From positions 1 to 64,000 of the forward strand of contig JADJAL010000013.1 of NCBI GenBank assembly GCA_016704305.1: 64,000 nt of DNA. The letters run 5' to 3'. Of this stretch, positions 62,949 to 64,000 are shown one piece after another; the stretch's first letter is position 1; every line of letters begins with the position of its first letter. The notes below the pieces were generated by a model. The model was not told where the DNA came from, ran no database searches, and was given only the letters and a program-made list of their open reading frames with translations. A program made the translations under genes and the position numbers. This DNA comes from Haliea sp. (lineage in GTDB: Bacteria > Pseudomonadota > Gammaproteobacteria > Pseudomonadales > Halieaceae).

Positions 62949-63102
62949 TCTAAATCTCCCCGGATGCTTGAGACTGGTGCCAGTCGATGTGACTTCTATT
63001 TTCCTGGGGCAGGGCCAGACTGCTCCGCCCAGGAATACCCTCGAAAAACGCGGCATTTTATGAGAAAAGCGGGCCGATAGCGACCACCGCCGTTACGCCT
63101 GG

Positions 63103-63783
63103 CTATTTTTCCGCCTCTTTGTCCACATCGACGACCACCGTCGACCAGTTCTCGATGACGGTGTCCAGGTTGCCGTCCTGCTCCCGTGCCGATGCCAGAA
63201 ACTGATCGCGGTATACCTCGCCCAGGTTCACGCTTTCAATAATGACATTACTCAGTTTCCACTCGCCGGAATCTTCCCTGCCCATCTGGTACAGCACGAC
63301 ATAAGGTTGCTGCCTGTCGGCATGGATCAACTGACGCAACGATACAACCGAAGTGCCCGCATCCGCATCCGGTGGCACGAGCTCAATTCGGGATCCGCCG
63401 AAGGCCAGCAGGCCCTTGCTATAGGTGCGCACCAGGGACGCCCGCATCACCGCGGTGAAACGGTCGAGCTGGTCCTTCAATTTTTGCCTGCCTTCCTCAT
63501 CCATGCTTCGATAGCGATCTGAGCTGGCATAGGGCCCCATCACTTTACGTGCAAACCCGCGGTAGTCGATTAGCGGATCAAGCAACGCCTGTATCTGCCG
63601 ATAGTAGCGCTCTGCATCCGTCTCGACATACGCATCTGCAGCCACTACCACGTCCATCACTTTCCTTGTGGTATCCTGCACCAGCTCGTAGGCCGTTAGC
63701 TGCTGCGCCGAACTCGCCATACTGCCTGATAGCGTCAGCAACCAGCCCACCATCACCCCTACTGTAAATTTGCCAATTGACAT
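63103..63783 (-). CDS. mlaC: Phospholipid-binding periplasmic protein MlaC
   Basis: 226 residues with a signal peptide (GKFTVGVMVGWLLTLSGSMASSA) and the MlaC/Ttg2D fold: LVQDTTRKVMDVV, IDYRGFARKVMGPYA, LVRTYSKGLLAFGG, YQMGREDSGEWKLSNVIIE and EVYRDQF. It carries phospholipids across the periplasm between the OM complex MlaA and the IM complex MlaFEDB. The upstream 217 bp do not contain the end of mlaD, so this gene stands apart from the transporter genes it needs. Confidence 0.93.
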   Translation of the reverse strand: MSIGKFTVGVMVGWLLTLSGSMASSAQQLTAYELVQDTTRKVMDVVVAADAYVETDAERYYRQIQALLDPLIDYRGFARKVMGPYASSDRYRSMDEEGRQKLKDQLDRFTAVMRASLVRTYSKGLLAFGGSRIELVPPDADAGTSVVSLRQLIHADRQQPYVVLYQMGREDSGEWKLSNVIIESVNLGEVYRDQFLASAREQDGNLDTVIENWSTVVVDVDKEAEK

Positions 63784-63966
63784 AGCCGTGCTCCCGTACT
63801 CAATTTGTTACCATCCCAACGCGCAATGCCCTGTATACTTGGACCCTGCTGTCAAAGGATGTTTATCACTTCTTTATTCCATGTTGCTGCATATTTCCGA
63901 CATCTGCCGTGAGCTTATGGTTCCCCGGCATCGGGCGGCGCACACTTTAACAGGAAATTCGTTCCC

Positions 63967-64000
63967 ATGCTGTTAGCGGCGTCGATGATTTTAGCAGGCT
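63967..64000 (+). CDS. Possible start of a YrbG-like Ca/Na exchanger gene (partial)
   Basis: The last 34 bases read ATG then MLLAASMILAG, hydrophobic from the first residue, with AGGA 13 bases upstream. E. coli YrbG starts in a very similar way (MLLATALLIVG) and lies divergent from the mla genes in that order. The open part is too short to be sure; chance is possible. Confidence 0.35.
   Translation, partial: MLLAASMILAG

Noticed and set aside
63770..63976. Open frame of 68 codons at the right end
   Set aside because: Overlaps the start of mlaC on the other strand, has no ribosome binding site or family features.

Overview
This 64 kb window is chromosomal DNA of a gammaproteobacterium. Gene order points to the Pseudomonas-like / marine Cellvibrionales-type branch rather than the enterics. 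The supporting signs are uvrA next to an MFS gene and ssb; hda - DUF2066 - purM - purN; rsmI - lpoA - yraN - diaA; rplM - rpsI - petA - petB/C - sspA - sspB; and yhcB - algW - hisD - hisG - ibaG - mlaC. The DNA looks GC-rich by eye (not computed). Almost everything is housekeeping. I see no rRNA, tRNA, CRISPR array, transposase, phage gene or attachment site.

Layout. 1-6.4 kb: accessory metabolism: a disrupted aspartyl-protease/PDZ gene, two membrane proteins of unknown function, a GST-like protein, a PTPS-type pterin enzyme divergent from an SDR, and a methionine-salvage pair (aminotransferase plus omega-amidase). 6.4-12.6 kb: hda, DUF2066, purM, purN, dcd, apbC and ispB. 12.7-18.1 kb: sugar-phosphate and nucleotide-sugar genes (pgi, phosphomannomutase, galU, manC). 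18.6-23.5 kb: fabA-fabB, then the opposite-strand set RmlD-like - moaB - moeA, and ssb. 23.7-28 kb: an MFS transporter divergent from uvrA. 28-42 kb: the alpha, spc and S10 ribosomal operons on the minus strand, with secY and rpoA. 42-47.8 kb: a small insert (DksA/TraR-type zinc finger, YdcH-like, TM2-domain protein, terminator), then the str operon (rpsL, rpsG, fusA, tuf). 47.9-52.8 kb: rsmI, lpoA, yraN, diaA, sspB, sspA. 52.9-55.5 kb: cytochrome bc1 genes, with cytochrome b and c1 fused in one 679-residue frame. 55.8-64 kb: rpsI, rplM, zapE, yhcB/zapG, a NIF3 protein, algW/degS, hisD, hisG, ibaG, mlaC, and perhaps the first codons of a yrbG-like gene.

Most points of interest concern architecture and integrity. 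At least ten genes, including the essential rpsC and petA, are broken by one- or two-base indels, most of them in homopolymers (for example 6 T where 7 are needed, or 7 A where 6 are needed). This is the signature of uncorrected long-read or flow-based sequence. Single frameshifts here should therefore not be read as biology without read-level support. The more solid observations are the cytochrome b-c1 fusion, an Mla/murA locus that lacks murA, mlaB and apparently mlaFED, a PTPS with a Glu-type (PTPS-III) active-site motif, the split between the str and S10 operons, an in-frame amber codon in manC, and REP-like palindromes between purN and dcd. I did not find a convincing wholly new biological system in this window.
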